The notes beneath the pieces are model-generated. The model saw only the letters and a list, made by a program, of their open reading frames with translations, searched no databases and was not told the DNA's origin. A stretch of 64,000 nt of DNA, taken from positions 62,001 to 126,000 of the forward strand of contig CAOLHI010000395.1 of assembly GCA_948474755.1 (NCBI GenBank). Direction: 5' to 3'. The stretch comes from Ctenosaura bakeri (lineage: Eukaryota; Chordata; Lepidosauria; Squamata; Iguanidae). How positions within the stretch are numbered: the first letter of the stretch is position 1; every line of letters begins with the position of its first letter. Below, one piece after another: positions 22,216-34,686 of the stretch. The position numbers and the translations under genes are program-made.

Positions 22216-23358
22216 TGGCCTAGATGGTATACAGCAGACTTCAGCTGCCTTTCTTTTAGTGACAAATACAGGTGTAAGTTGTGATATACATATAGAGGAA
22301 CTTAGGGGGGCAATGTGCAATGGTCACATCCCGCTGAGGGTGATGTAATCAGAATTGGACGTGTGGGACCATTATGTATGTGGGAGCACATGACAGTGCA
22401 CAAAGTAGCGTGTGTATGTGCATGCTTTAATGGACAGCACATGTAAAGTGCCCAGTGGTTTGTGCAATGCAACTATGCCAGTCAATATTTATGCTGTGTT
22501 GAAACAGCACAAGGTCTCACTTCCATCCCCTCTCCTTTAATGAAAGCTGACAGCAGCAAGAAGGAAATGCTAAAGATGAAAAGTCCTCATTCCCATGGTC
22601 TCAAGTGTTTTGGTTGCTGATATTGCTCTTTATGCACTTCAAGGGGTTACACAGCCTAGATTATCTCCAGCTTTAATACAGCATCTTTGCACTCCTTGAG
22701 AACATGGCATACAATCTTTTGCAATGTCCAAGGCTTCTATCAGAAATCGATCAATATGGAAATAGTTCTCCACAGATAGGAAACTTGGATGGAACACTGT
22801 CCTAAGAGAATAGTGACAAATTAAGAGAGTCTGTCTTTGCCAAGTAGATGCACAGCTTCGGCAGAACTAATGTGAGGAAATTAGAAGCTCCACTATCTTT
22901 TAACCAGATTAGAAGAGCGGGATGATTCAGATCATGTATTCTGTTCCACTGATTTGCTGTTATTAAGACTAATTTATTATGGCCCAAATGTAGCTGTGAC
23001 CTATTGCTTGGATAACAAAACCAAATACACCTTGAGGAACAACTTCCTTAGCCTGGAAGAACTGAGGCACATAATTTTGGAAGTCTACGCTGCATTTAAG
23101 TAATAGACCATGTGAATTTAATCAAGAATAATAATAAGGAATTTCAATTATAGCAAATGGAAGGTTGAAATCTGCCATTGCTCGGAGGACTGCAAAGCTA
23201 TAATTGAAGCAACTTTCCTTTTCTGGTTAGGTGTTTGGTCTTTGATCCTTTGTGAATTTACATTCTTCAGTGACTCTAAATAACGCTGGGCAAAATTGAA
23301 ATTTAGGATCTCAGAACAAGGTTGACGTGAGACACATGCCAATCAGACACCTCGACTA
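22216..23358. other. No recognisable gene
   Basis: The part at 22300-22500 is rich in TGTG/CACA words (GTGCACAAAGTAGCGTGTGT) but not a clean tandem repeat. The rest is ordinary. Confidence 0.35.
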
Positions 23359-23561
23359 GGGCCATTTCCACACTAGACTGTTATAGTGCTCTTATTCCAC
23401 TTTCAATCTCCTATGGAATCCTGGGGTTTGCAGTTTAGGGAGGAGCCTTTCGAATTCTCAGCCAGAGAGTTCTTGGGCCTCAGGAAACTACAAACTCCAG
23501 GATTCCACAAGATGCTGAAAGCACAATAATAACACTATAACAGGGTAGTGCGGAAATGGCT
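23359..23561. mobile_element. Short GGCC-TIR MITE, full length
   Basis: Runs from GGGCCATTTCCACACTAG to GTGCGGAAATGGCT. CTA lies outside both ends (23556-type offset on the left by one extra G, 23562-23564 on the right). Arms carry GAATCCTGGGGTTTGCAGTT and CTACAAACTCCAGGATTCC. Confidence 0.88.
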
Positions 23562-23894
23562 CTAGTCTAGACGTGTATGGTCAGCTGTATGGGAGCAGGG
23601 TCCAATTCCTCTCCTCTAAGTCCCTTATGGGCTGCACCTATGGATCTGGATACAATTGATGTGCCACTGTCTCATCTCCATTCGCCTTTTTGGACTAATT
23701 CTGATAATTTTTTTTTGTATTGTCATGTGTGTATATGTGTGTTTGTGTTAAGCATTCTGTTGAAGAAAGATTCATGCATAGTTTGAGGGTGTTTGGGGTA
23801 GTTTTCAGGCAAAGAATCACCTAAAAATCAACCTTAAAATAATGTGAATGGCTGGGTACTTCGGAGATTTCAAGAGGGCTTTGGGGGGCATAGA

Positions 23895-24283
23895 TGTTCT
23901 CTTCTGCAGAAGAGGAGGTTAAGAGGGGACATGGTAGCCATGTTTAAATATTTGAGGGATGCCATGTAGAGGAGGGAGTGGGCTTGTTTTCTGCTTCTCC
24001 AGAGACCCACAAGGAACCATGGATTCAAGCTGCAGGAAAGGAGATTCCACCTGAACCTCAGGAAGAACTTCCTGATGGTCAGGTCTGTCCAGCAGTGGAA
24101 TCTGCTGCCTCGGAGTGTAGTGGAGTCTCCTTCTTTGGAGGTTTTTAAGCAGAGGCTGGATGGCCATCTGTCGAGAGTGCTTTGAGGGTGTTCCTGCATG
24201 GCAGGGGGTTGGACTGGATGGCCCCTGGGGTCTCTTCCAACTCTACATTTCTATGATTCTATGATTCTGTGATTCTATGATGT
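23895..24283 (+). mobile_element. CR1 LINE, 5'-truncated 3' end
   Basis: Starts inside the C-terminal part of ORF2 (TCTGCAGAAGAGGAGGTTAA, GGGGACATGGTAGCCATGTT) and continues through AGGAAGAACTTCCTGATGGT, GTGGAGTCTCCTTCTTTGGA and GGTTGGACTGGATGGCC to the ATTCTATG terminal repeats at 24252-24281. The frame is disrupted. Truncation at the 5' side is typical of target-primed insertion. It is closely similar to the copy at 60967-61542. Confidence 0.95.
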
Positions 24284-24529
24284 GGGGCTTGAATGTTGCA
24301 CAAGCACATGGGCTTCATCCCCTGTCTAGACTCTTGGAAAGAATTCCTTATACCTCTAAATGCACATGTAGTCCCCCAGAACATGATAAATCTTCCCAAT
24401 GATTGCGTCAAAGAATTATCCCCTGAACTTTTGATTTGTCATACAGTGGCCGGCACTATTTGGCAAACACTATTTTCCTAACTTTTCCTCTCCCCATCGT
24501 CCCTCTTCCCTCATGTCATCCTGCTTCAT
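24284..24529. other. Spacer with pyrimidine-rich end
   Basis: A C/T-rich stretch at 24478-24525 precedes the candidate element that follows. Confidence 0.35.
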
Positions 24530-24760
24530 TCCATCTTAATATTTTCTCTGGCAGATTAATCACGCTGCAGATCTCCGCGAGGCTGCCAGTGGAGAGCTTG
24601 CTTCCCAATGTCAAGAAGTTGTGCGTATGAATTATTTAATAGCATTCAAGTTGTTTACTTTGCCAGCGTGATTTGTGGGAATGTTTTCCTTCGCAATGAT
24701 CTAACATTTGCTGTTTGAATGTTGGCTTTTCCATGTCCTAATCAATGCAAATTGGGTCAT
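24530..24760 (+). other. Candidate conserved element or exon-like segment
   Basis: A long pyrimidine tract ends in TTTTCTCTGGCAG at 24542-24554, a good match to a 3' splice site. The next 110 bp stay open in one frame, and GTGCGT at about 24620 could serve as a donor. Downstream is an octamer ATGCAAAT (24745-24752). There is no homology I recognise, so a conserved enhancer or chance are equally possible. Confidence 0.2.
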
Positions 24761-25321
24761 AAAAGCAGCACACAGCACATAACGTGAAGGTAAGGCAGGT
24801 AGCTTTGATAAATGCAATGCAATGCTAAGTTTGGGGGGTTTCTGGGACATATATGGAAGGAAAAGAACTTTTAATGTTACCAACGTTCTCCTTTTCTTCC
24901 TTCATCATCTTCACCACCATCCCCACCATCACCTTTGGAAAAGAAAGGATTATATTTGAGCTGACATTCCTGGCATTACTGACATTATTTGGATTATCAG
25001 AACCAGTATAATCCAGGAATAGTCTCCCCTGAAGACTTGTGGGAGAAAATGACGCTTTTATAGCAAATGCCTCATGATATCTATTCTGGCAGCTCTATCA
25101 TTGGCAAATGACAAGGAAGGACGAGTCCTTCCCACCAAACTCAAAGCCTAGATGTGCCTTTCAGAACACTGACCTTAAGACTGAAGTCATTGCTTTCCTC
25201 TCTTTCTTATTTGCAACAGCTCTGTAGCAAATGTTTTACTGCCAGCGTGTTACCCAATTATTCTCCCACATCCAGGTGAAACACTCCCTTTAGTTCCTGG
25301 CTTTCTTAAGACTTAAGACTC
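24761..25321. other. No recognisable gene
   Basis: Short pyrimidine/ATC-rich text at 24890-24935. Nothing else stands out. Confidence 0.35.
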
Positions 25322-25505
25322 CCTTCTCAGCCATGGAAATCCATTGGGTGACCTTGGGCAAGTCACACTGTCTCAGCTTCAGAGGAAGGCAAAGGCAAAC
25401 CTCCTCTGAACAAATCTTGCCAAGAAAAACCTATGATGGGTTCCCCTTAGGGTCGCCATAGGTCTGAAACAACTTGATGGCATACAACATAATCATCAAC
25501 AACAT
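25322..25505 (+). mobile_element. Sauria-type SINE, 5'-truncated
   Basis: Carries CTCAGCCATGGAAATCCATT, TGACCTTGGGCAAGTCACAC, AGAGGAAGGCAAAGGCAAAC, CTTGCCAAGAAAAACC and AGGGTCGCCATAGGTCTGAA, ending ACTTGATGGCATACAACA. The tRNA-like head with A and B boxes is absent. Confidence 0.9.
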
Positions 25506-26753
25506 ATAAATAAATAAGTATGTTATCCAAAATGCATGCAAGCACACATCATTTCAGCGCAGGGAGTGGAAAAGAAAATGCAGGTCATATTTGGAGAAAA
25601 GCAACCTGATCAAGACAAATTGATTTTACATCCCTTGCCCTCCCTAACTTTGTCATTACTTTGCAACTGATTTACAGCAGCTGAAACCAAACAATTGACA
25701 TTATGATACTGATTGTATATCTGGTGCCATCAGCACACATGCAGCAACACTGTGATCTGGAAGAAAAGAAATGAGATTTTCCTTCCCTGTCCCTCCTCAC
25801 AAAAATACTTGCTGGAAAAAAGGGGTGCAGATGGGCTGATGGAATGACAGTCTTGGCCTTCAATAAGAATTTTATGACTCCAAATGAAAATTTATTTCAG
25901 TCCACCGAAGTCTAGCATTGCAGAGGGTGAGATACTGGTCATTAACACCTAGAACTCTTCTATTTGCTGTGATCACAGTCTTTATCTGCCCCTTTTCTCT
26001 GGATGCCTAAACTGCATTTCTACATGTCCAACTGGCATTTTAAGTTACTGCAGTGCCAGAAATTTGGGGACTGAAGAAGAAGTTCATTTTGGGAGGGAGA
26101 TTTTTTGTTTTGGGGGAAGAAGGACTACATTGTGCCATCCCCATAGTTATGCCTCAACAAATTTTGTAAAGGTCAAACTAATTCTGGACTGAGCTGAAAG
26201 GAAGTGTTCCCGTCACTGTTTCCTTAGTTTGATGGCCCTGTTATTGAATGACAGAAATATCCAGTTTGTACCTCTTACTCTCCGGAGGAAATGCACTGTA
26301 ATCAATACTTCAGATGCAGAAAAAAGTACATGATCTGTGGATCCTGTTTAGAAAACATGAGCCAGTATTGAAGAAATTAAATTAAATTGCTTGGCTGTTT
26401 AGTTTCCTTCTAATGGTGTCTGAACAATCTAAGCACTTTTGAGAAGGGGCAAAAAAACCACCCACTACAAAGAATGTTGTTTTTTTCCAATGCACTTCCA
26501 ATTAAAGCTGAAGGATGGTTGCGGGAGTCAAGAAACAGTTGCCTTTCTATGTACTTTTAGGAGGCTAGTGAATTATCTCATGGCACTGGATAAAAAAGGA
26601 TTTTTAAAAGGAAGATTGCACATATCTTGTCTAAAGATGGCCTTTGGCCATTTCTCCAAATAGCGAATACACACCTGTTTTCAAAGGGTCCCCAAGGTAA
26701 CTCACAACAACAAAGCACAACTGATAACCCTAATTCTCTGATGGCTCCAACAT
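25506..26753. other. No recognisable gene
   Basis: Nothing beyond short frames. Two short A runs occur near 26450. Confidence 0.35.
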
Positions 26754-26875
26754 AAAATCACAGAGCTGGTAGGAACCACAAGGATCATACAGCCCAACCT
26801 TCCATCATGCAGACATTTACAACTGAAGCAATCCCAAGAGATGGCCATCCAATCTCAGTGGGAGCCCACCATTTT
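26754..26875 (-). mobile_element. CR1 LINE 3' end, reverse, degraded
   Basis: On the plus strand AAAATCACAGAGCTGGTAGG, ATCATACAGCCCAACCTTCC and GATGGCCATCCAATCTCAGT correspond to the complement of the CR1 terminus seen at 50254-50490. It is about 120 bp with many changes. Confidence 0.65.
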
Positions 26876-26934
26876 TTGTGTGTGAAATATCATGCAGTAA
26901 AGCACCGATAAAGGACAGTTCCCTGTATGGTCAT

Positions 26935-27060
26935 GTTGATGCAATCTCATGGAAACCCACTGGATGACACACTCTCGGCCCTAGGAAATCCCATGATACT
27001 TTTTCCTTGGGGTTGCTGTAAGTTGGAAATGACTTGAAAACAAGCAACAACAACAACAGT
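26935..27060 (+). mobile_element. Sauria-type SINE 3' fragment
   Basis: ATGGAAACCCACTGGATGAC, CACACTCTCGGCCC and GGTTGCTGTAAGTTGGAAAT are followed by GACTTGAAAAC and a CAACAACAACAAC tail. Confidence 0.75.
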
Positions 27061-29394
27061 CACAAAGATAATCTTTCTGTCTCCTTGGTATGTGTGTAGA
27101 CATCCTACTCCTCCTCTGTGCCTTTTTTGTGATTTCCATTTTTCTAGCGCAATGCCCTCTAGGTATCCATGCTATCTCTTGTTTGGAAATTGTCAAGGCT
27201 AATGAGAGTCCTTCTCATTAGGGAAAGAATGACTTTATCTGAATTCTAGTGAGATGAAGGTTGCATGACATGATGATGGAATGTTCAAAATTTAGCTAAG
27301 TGGCTCCATTTGGGTTGGTCTTGGGCTTTGCCATAAATTTGGGCTTAGCTTCTGTGTTTCTTTGTCTTCCCAACTCCATCTCGTCTTCGATGTGGTTCAT
27401 GCTTTGGTCCTGGAGTCCTGCCTTGGTGACATCTCCACTTTTGGCTATTGATTTTGAGCTAGGTCATTTGGCTTGCTTCTTTTTGCCTGATGTATATATT
27501 CATGAATGGTTCTTTGTATATATTTTTTCTAATTCCCTACTGTTGTAAATAAATCTGCCTCCCTTTAATTGGAGTGTGCATGCACATTATTACAAAGAAC
27601 CTGTGACTCTAAATCCAGCACCTAATTGCTTGGAAACAGCTATTCAATATAACTCACTTATTTTGGCATGGGAATTTTAACAACAGAGGGTTGACTGTTT
27701 TGTTGCTTAAGAACCCAGAGCTTTGTATCTCCAACCTGAGTTGGACAGAAGAAAAGGTGGAAGTCTACCACTCAAAGCTATTGTTCAGTTCCTGGTTATT
27801 TCATCCTTAGATAATGCAAACAAACAAACAAACAAACAAAAAAATTGAATTTAGCACAAAAATGGACATCTGTGCTATATGTCCAAGAACTGCTAAGACG
27901 TAATTTCTGTATTTTATATTGCTGGTCAGCCCATGAAATAATGATATCGCACAAGAAAGCTTGGGCGAAAACATATGGGCAACTTTATTTAACTATTTAT
28001 TTTTATTCCTAGAGATGTGCAACCTAAGGGGAGAGATCTTGTACAGGACTAACTGAGGCAAGGGTCTCCCATTGACCACCTCCATAGCTTCCCCTGGTGA
28101 CATACCTGAGCTCCAAGGAGAATCCATGTTCTGGATTGCTCCCTGGCCTGCCACTACTGAAAGACTAGCCCAAGGATAAAGCCCAAGCTCAAGCAGTTTA
28201 AGGTGAAAGCAAAACTCCTCCAGGCAGCTCCAAAGAGGATTGCCTTCCTTAGCCCTCATGTCTCAAGACACTTAAGTTGAACTCCAGGAAACTCTCCTTC
28301 ACCAAATGAGTGCCATAGGCATTCATCAAACTTGTACTTCCTCCCATCACCTGCCAGGTGACCTTATTTAAGACATCATCCTATGTCAATTCCAAGTGCC
28401 CCATCAACAGTGTAGGGTAAAGAAAAATAGGGGGGATTTCCTACCCCACCACAAAGCAACCAGAAATCTTACACATGTCAGAGGCAGGAGAGTGGGCCAA
28501 GTTGCCAAAGCTAGAGAGGCAGAGGGAGGGGGTCAGCCCTCTTTGGCTTTGGTTTAGCCCCATCTTTGGCTCAGCCCCCATTCTGCATCCTGATGTAGGA
28601 GGCTGGGATGTCATAACTACTGGCCTGTATTCATGCAGGGCCAGCAAACACGTCTTCCCCTGCAACATTGTATGGCACAAAGGGAGGATGTGAATTCTAT
28701 ATATCCAGCTACTTATCACAGCCAGGAAACCATGTGGAAATGCCAGTTCATGCAGTGGGACACCTCAGTTGTGTTGCAGAGTTGCTGGCAGTCCTGCATA
28801 CTATTGTCAAGTGTTTCAGGGTAGTTAACAAACATGTGGAACAGGTTTCATGATGGATTGAAACAGAATTTTTTTTATTGTTGCATTTTTTTTTTTACTG
28901 TTGACTCAAATATTCCTTTTGTATCTCAGAAGACTTGTGAACCACCACAGCTTGCCTCAAAAATCTGCACATTTCTGAGGCTCACGGTGCATTTCTGGGA
29001 AACGAAATATACACAGGTAGGCAAACTTTTTAAGAAATGACTAAAAATGTGCACAAGTGAAAAAAATGTGCAATGTGGAAAATATGTATTTTAGAAGAAA
29101 AGGCATGAAGAATAATGTGTACAAAAATGAAAGTGTATGAATTTCCATGCTGGAAGGAAAAGGGAAAAAAAAGTCCCATAACCTGATAGTAAGAAAGGAT
29201 GGGACAAAATTGCTGGCTGGATTTGTAACAAAAATTGAAATAATAAAAGTCTCTCCCCCACCCCGCCTTTTGCATCCATCCAGAGGATTCCATGACTGGC
29301 ACTTTTTTTCTTCTTACGGGCAAGACAAGGAGAGGAGAATTATCTTTCTTTTCCTGCCTGACATGTTGCCCTGTTATGTGAGGAACTAATCACA
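27061..29394. other. No recognisable gene; AAAC repeat
   Basis: An (AAAC)n run of about six units lies at 27819-27842. At 28990-29130 the words TGTGCACAAGTG, AATGTGCAATGTGG and TGTGTACAAAAATG recall family G. Frames near 28441-28853 overlap on both strands and lack domain features. Confidence 0.35.
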
Positions 29395-29650
29395 GAATTT
29401 CTAATTTATTTGCTGGAGAAGTGCTGCACCCATCTATCGTAATCTGCGCCTATAAATGGCTGTTAATCATGAGGCACTCAGCTCATATTTCTTTGCATCA
29501 GTCCTGCAAATCTCAGCATACTGCTGCTGGTGGAGTTAGGGGGAGATGAGGTATTTTGCATTCACGGGGAGGCATCCCACTGCCTGCATGACGATTCCTG
29601 CAAAATCAGCCCCTTCTGTGTCAAATTGCAGGTGAACATCTTATTAATTC
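29395..29650. promoter_or_regulatory. Candidate conserved non-coding element
   Basis: No repeat homology, moderate complexity, with GGCTGTTAATCATGAGGC, TTTGCATCAG and TTATTAATTCAATAG. Function is not shown by the sequence. Confidence 0.2.
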
Positions 29651-30032
29651 AATAGCTTCTGGGTTTTGATTAGAAAATGAATGCAGGAAGGGGAAACCAT
29701 TTTTTAAAGTCACATAATTGTGCTAGAGGATGCAGAAGAAATATTATGTTAATGTGAAGTTTTCTATTTCTCACACAGTTCTATATGGGTGTGATGAGAT
29801 TTGGGTCTGAGAAGGACCCAAATCTCTTTTTGGGAGATTCTGACTTTCTCCCTAAAATCAGAATGGCTTCATGTTGTAGATGGCAGATGACAAGTAAAAG
29901 GGCTCTTACAAAACAGATGTATGGAAAATAAAAATGCAATGGTGAGGAGAAAGGGTCATGATTCAAGCGAGAAGTTCTCCAGAGAAAGTTTTCAGCTTAG
30001 CCTTCATAGAATTCCCAATCAGTGTATTATCT

Positions 30033-30033
<1 letters not shown>
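29651..30033. other. Spacer
   Basis: Contains an imperfect hairpin at about 29800-29840 (GAGATTTGGGTCTGAGAAGG / ACCCAAATCTC). No gene is seen. Confidence 0.35.

Positions 30034-30097
<64 letters not shown>
30034..30097. repeat. (ATT)n microsatellite, about 21 units
   Basis: An uninterrupted ATT run that creates a polyisoleucine frame. Not coding. Confidence 0.95.
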
Positions 30098-30505
30098 TTC
30101 TTGCTGATATTCTAACTGACTATTTGGTTATGTATGTGTAAGTAATGCCTCTGGGCCTGACCTCTCCTCCATACCACCTAGCTCATCTTAATACCCAGCA
30201 GCCACACTGGACAATTGAAATCTTTGCATCTACTGATTGGGGCACAAATAGGATGACATTTTCAACCCCCTTCCACCAACGTGAGGTTGCAAGAAGGAAC
30301 TATAACAGCAGCCCTGCTTCTGATTGTTTGTTGGTGGGAAGGAGTATGAAATGCCATCCTCCATGTGCCCTAATTGGCAGATGAACAGACTTCCTTTGCC
30401 CAATGCCTAATGTTAAGATGTGCTTGGGAGGAACAATTACATAATCTTACACTAAAATTAAACGGTCTTCCTGAACACAGAGCAGTTACAGATCCTTAAC
30501 TCTAA
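30098..30505. other. Spacer
   Basis: No repeat or gene recognised. It ends with TAA, the target duplication of the next element. Confidence 0.3.
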
Positions 30506-31058
30506 GGCCCTTTCCTCACTGTACCTTCTTCCAGCGCTGGGGTACGGGGATCACACAAGCAGCCTCTGGTGAGAGGCTCTCATGTCAAGGGTCCTTCAGC
30601 TCCACACAAGCTGCCTGCTCATGCGAGAACCCCACCTCTTCCTTCTGCAGTGCAGCCTGGGAGTTTCCCAGGCTGCTCTGGGCAGAAAGCGTGACTGGCG
30701 CAGCTCCAGAAGCTCCGCACTTCAGGAAAGTGTGTGCGGAGCCTGGGAGCAATGAACGATCTTGCACCATTTTCGGCTTCTAGCCTAAAATGAAAATGTG
30801 TGTGATCGGTGCCTGTCAGCCACTGGAGCATCCTGCGATTGTGAGTGCATCGTGCAGATCGCTCCTCACAATTGCATGATGCTCCAGGAGCCCTTTTGCA
30901 TAGAAAATGCCGTGCAAAAAGGGCCTAGCCGAAAATGAAAAGGTGCCCGCCCTATCCCGTAGCATTGCGCGATTGTGAGTGCGTCATGCAGATCGCTCCT
31001 CACAATCACACAACGCTCAACGAGCCCTTTGCATTGCAAATGCCATGCGGAAAGGGCC
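30506..31058. mobile_element. GC-rich GGCC-TIR transposon with duplicated 3' end, TSD TAA
   Basis: The 553-bp element starts GGCCCTTTCCTCACTG and ends ATGCGGAAAGGGCC, with TAA on both sides (30503-30505, 31059-31061). The 3' terminal module occurs twice in tandem. It runs from GATTGTGAGTGC, through GCAGATCGCTCCTCACAAT, to the GGGCCT terminus, first ending near 30929 and again at 31058. The left half contains a dyad CTGCAGTGCAGCCTGGGAG / CCCAGGCTGC. Most CpGs of the 43685 copy appear as TpG or CpA here, suggesting an older insertion. Confidence 0.85.
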
Positions 31059-31078
31059 TAAGTTTTGAATCTGCAACT

Positions 31079-31111
31079 GCATCCATCCATCCATCCATCC
31101 ATCCATCCATT
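31079..31111. repeat. (ATCC)n microsatellite
   Basis: About seven ATCC units, 20 bp after the transposon's right duplication. Confidence 0.9.
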
Positions 31112-32859
31112 CATTTTATATTAATTTTATATTGTGGACTAGAATAGCAAAGAGTTAATTCTGTGTTTGTAATCTGATGAGGCCCAGAATTTTAGATTAC
31201 GGTAACTTCCTGGCAGTCTCCTCAGCGTTTAGACTGGCACTATCCTGACTGCCTATATGGCTCTTCCAGACCCGAGGGTTTTCTTCTCCATGGACTGAGA
31301 ATACAGAATCCTTACCCACAAATTACTTGCAGATTCAAGGCAGATGTGGGTAACGGGAGTGGAGCTGTGTGGGTCTCCAATGTTACACACTTTACTGGAT
31401 CCACTCTCTCAACCACCATATGATTATCTTGGAGATCTGCAAAGGATGTCCTAGTTGTGGTCAGCTGAACATGTATAAGTGCTAAATGAGATGGGATTGC
31501 AACTAACTCAAGCACATATACATATTCAGGTGTATGCATACAGCTGTCCTTCTGCAAGATGCCTGTACTCAGTGCACACATGTCAAAAGAACAGAGCTAG
31601 TGGCATGCACAATGCTGGATGTGGTGTCAGAAGTCTTGCCACCTCTGGTGCATTCCTGTAGACCCTTAGGTTCTGACTTTGGACTTTGCTCTGCAGTTCT
31701 TGGTTTCTGAGGACTGTCCCTTGGCTTTCTTCCTTAGCTCCAAATTCCTGGTACAATTCCAAGATCCTGGCATTTTGGCACCTTTTGGAGCCCACAACTC
31801 AGCCCTGACAATGAGTTATAGCTATAGTTTTGAGAAGTCCAATCTTGGATGCTTTCCACGCTGGAGTCCAGAAATCAAAATAGAGGTGTCAGTGGGGGTG
31901 GGGGATAGCCGAGCAGCCCATCCACCCACCCATCTGTAGTTTTATTTGAGGAAGGAGGAAAGAGAAAAGAAAGTTTGATTTACAGGTCTAGAAATGCTCC
32001 TGTCCCAGTTCAGTAGTATTCGTCACACGTCCTGCAATTACTTTTCATGCCGTCACCAGCTTTAGCCATGAATACCATTGGCATAGATCATGTTTTCTGC
32101 TTCTTTGCAAGCTCCAGCATCTCAGAGTCAGATCAGCTAATGAAGATCTCTCTTCCTGTTATCTCGGAAGAACACGAATTGCTAAGAACTTCAGTATCTA
32201 TAAATGGATTAGAAGAGAGAGAAAAAATGACCCTATTCTCCAGCTGTCTTGCAGAGATGAGAGGATAAAGACCATTTGGTGTGTCCGTTCTTCTGAACCA
32301 AATGACAAATTTTTTGCTTAACTTACAGGGTTGTATTTTTTTTTTTTTTGAGACACCAACCTGAAGTGGTGACAGAAATAAAGTGGAAGTGCAGAAGTAT
32401 CACCGCATGGAAGAAGAGATACATGAACAACATTCAAGGGGGAAATTTGTCTCAAGGACATTCATTGACTGTCAGTAATAAAACTAATAGAAATGCTAGG
32501 AATGCGGCTCCCAGGGAAAAGGCAACGGTCAAGAGTGAGAGTTGACTCTTCTGCACTTCCTCTTGTTAAAAAGACTGGCCACATTCTGTACCAGATGAGA
32601 AATGATAACAGCAATAACAGAGATACTGGCCTGGATCAAGAAGCCAGAAAGGACAGGATAAGATACTGCCTGGTATCTGCTTGGTTGAAGAATAGGAAAA
32701 AATTGGGTGCAAAGAGTGGAAAACTTTTGATGGACACAAATAACCACCACACATGCTGCAGAATGTTGACACCTGCTGACTGTAATGGCAATCCTGATGG
32801 AATGGAAAGACCAATGGAGCAGAACTGTACCAAATAGAATGGAGGAAATTTAAGCTTTC
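31112..32859. other. No recognisable gene
   Basis: Overlapping frames of 60-114 codons lie on both strands, densest at 32348-32837, without domain signals. A T14-type run is at 32336-32350. Confidence 0.35.
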
Positions 32860-32935
32860 AGTCCTCCTTCCACGTTCATGGGTTTGACATTTGCAAATTT
32901 GATTATTTGTGAGGCCCAGGCTTGCCTCCCCCTCC
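32860..32935 (+). mobile_element. One end of a pogo/Tigger-like element
   Basis: CAGTCCTCCTTCCACGTTCA, GGTTTGACATTTGCAAATTT and GATTATTTGTGAGGCCC match the left end at 37250 (CAGCCCTCCACATTTGTGG, GATTTGATTATTTGCAAG). The partner end was not found. Confidence 0.45.
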
Positions 32936-34370
32936 CATTTTCCTCCTCTTGTTCCCTTGCATTCCTCACCCTAGACTTGCAAGGTTTGTGTTTAAAAGGC
33001 ACATTTTTTCCTTTTGTGTGAGGAAAACCCTCTCCACCCCACAACTGCTAGTAGCATGTCCTCTATCCCACATGGCTGCATATTTTGCTGTATACTGGCT
33101 GCTCCTACCCTTCCACTCTGGGAGGAATCTCTTTTCTCAAGATGGTGACTGGAAGTAGCTGGAATGCCAGAACTCAGCACTCCATTCTTCTCTGTCTGAT
33201 GGGAAAGTACTCTCCAGGAGCACCAGGGCCAGAGGAAAGGGGATGAGAAGAAGGAGCTCTGGAGGGAAATGGGAGGGGTATCATGGAGGGGAATTATTTG
33301 TGGTTTTTCCACTTTCATAATGTCTCACACATTGCAGGTAGCAGAATGCTTTGGACTGACCCTGATGGTTAATCCATGAAGACTTTCTTCCTGTGAAGAT
33401 GTGGGTGTTGGATGAAGCCTTCTTGGGTTATGAATACCTGTAGAGAGTTCTGTTTCCTTAAGGGTCTCAGTCGTCTTTGTTAATGATCAAGGGGTTCTCT
33501 GTTGCTCTCTGACATTTATGAAATTCATCATTATTCTTAAATTCACCAGACTCAAGATAGGCTTACAAAGCCTTCTTTTAAAGCAGGCTTTTAATTTCCA
33601 CATCTGATGAAGCTGAGTTTGGTTTTGTATAATTCTCCCCTCTGGGAAGCCTGGCTAATGCTGCTAATTTATTTTGCATTTTTCCCCATTGGATGATTTA
33701 ATGTATACTTTTTTTTTGATGTTGTTGTTTGGGTTTGTTTTATGTTGTCTCTAATACAGTTCCCTGGTCTGAGGATTCATTTGAGTCAAGGAACAGATTA
33801 TACACCCCTCGAGCATCCAAATAAATGAGCAAACCCTAGCTAGTCGTGACTGATAGACTCAATAATGTAATGCATTCATCTAATCCGTTTTAAAAGCTAT
33901 TTGTGCTGATAGCCATCTCAGCCTCCTGTGGCAATAGTTCACTGGTTCATAATGATACAATTCATAAATATTTTCTTTGCATCCATTTGGGTGGAGCTGC
34001 TATAGAAGTAAGGTTGAGGACAATCCATTCCTCACTATTCTGGTAGCTTGAAATTTTGCCCAGGGCTTAAGTGGGTCTCACATAAATGGCCTTGCCACCA
34101 TTTTCTCTTTGTTCATTCATTATATTCTTCTTCTTCAAAAATGAAAGAACTAGAGAAAGAAAGGGGGAAGGAAAAGAAGGATGAACTTAGGTAGCTATTT
34201 CTATTTTTCCAGACGGCAGTAGCACTTTGCTACCCAATGATTTGTGACATCACCATTGAGTACAAGCATCATCACAGCAGTTTCACAATACTGATACAGC
34301 AAGAAATTGTCTCTTTTCAAGCAATATCCAGTGCTTCTTCCAAAATCTCCAAGGCACAATGGTAAATCAA
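32936..34370. other. No recognisable gene
   Basis: From 33340 to 34360 there is ordinary AT-rich sequence with a few T runs (33709-33717). The frame at 32992-33318 has no domain. Confidence 0.35.
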
Positions 34371-34560
34371 GGCCATTTCTGCACTAGACTGTTAGAGTGC
34401 TATTATTCCACTTTCGACATCCTATGGAATCCTGGGGTTTTCAACAACTGGTATAATCCTGGGGTTTGCCTCAAGGCCCCTCCGAAACTGCAAACCCCAG
34501 GATTCCATAGGATGTTGAAAGTGAATAATAGCAGTATAACAGTCTAGTGTGGAAATGGCC
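34371..34560. mobile_element. Short GGCC-TIR MITE, TSD CAA
   Basis: 190 bp, GGCCATTTCTGCACTAGACT to AGTGTGGAAATGGCC, with CAA on both sides (34368-34370, 34561-34563). The left arm contains a local duplication: AATCCTGGGGTTTTC is followed by AATCCTGGGGTTTGC. Confidence 0.92.
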
Positions 34561-34686
34561 CAAGTATCTGCTATTTGATTGCCCCATTCCAAGTTTTTGC
34601 ACTGGATGTTCTCAAAAATTTGCAACAGAAAATGCTTCCTGGGTAGATTATGTGAATGTCTCAAAAGCCCTATTCAGTCACTGCTA

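Noticed and set aside
31079..31111. CRISPR-like short direct repeats
   Set aside because: A simple 4-bp microsatellite with no spacers. No CRISPR array exists in this eukaryotic window.
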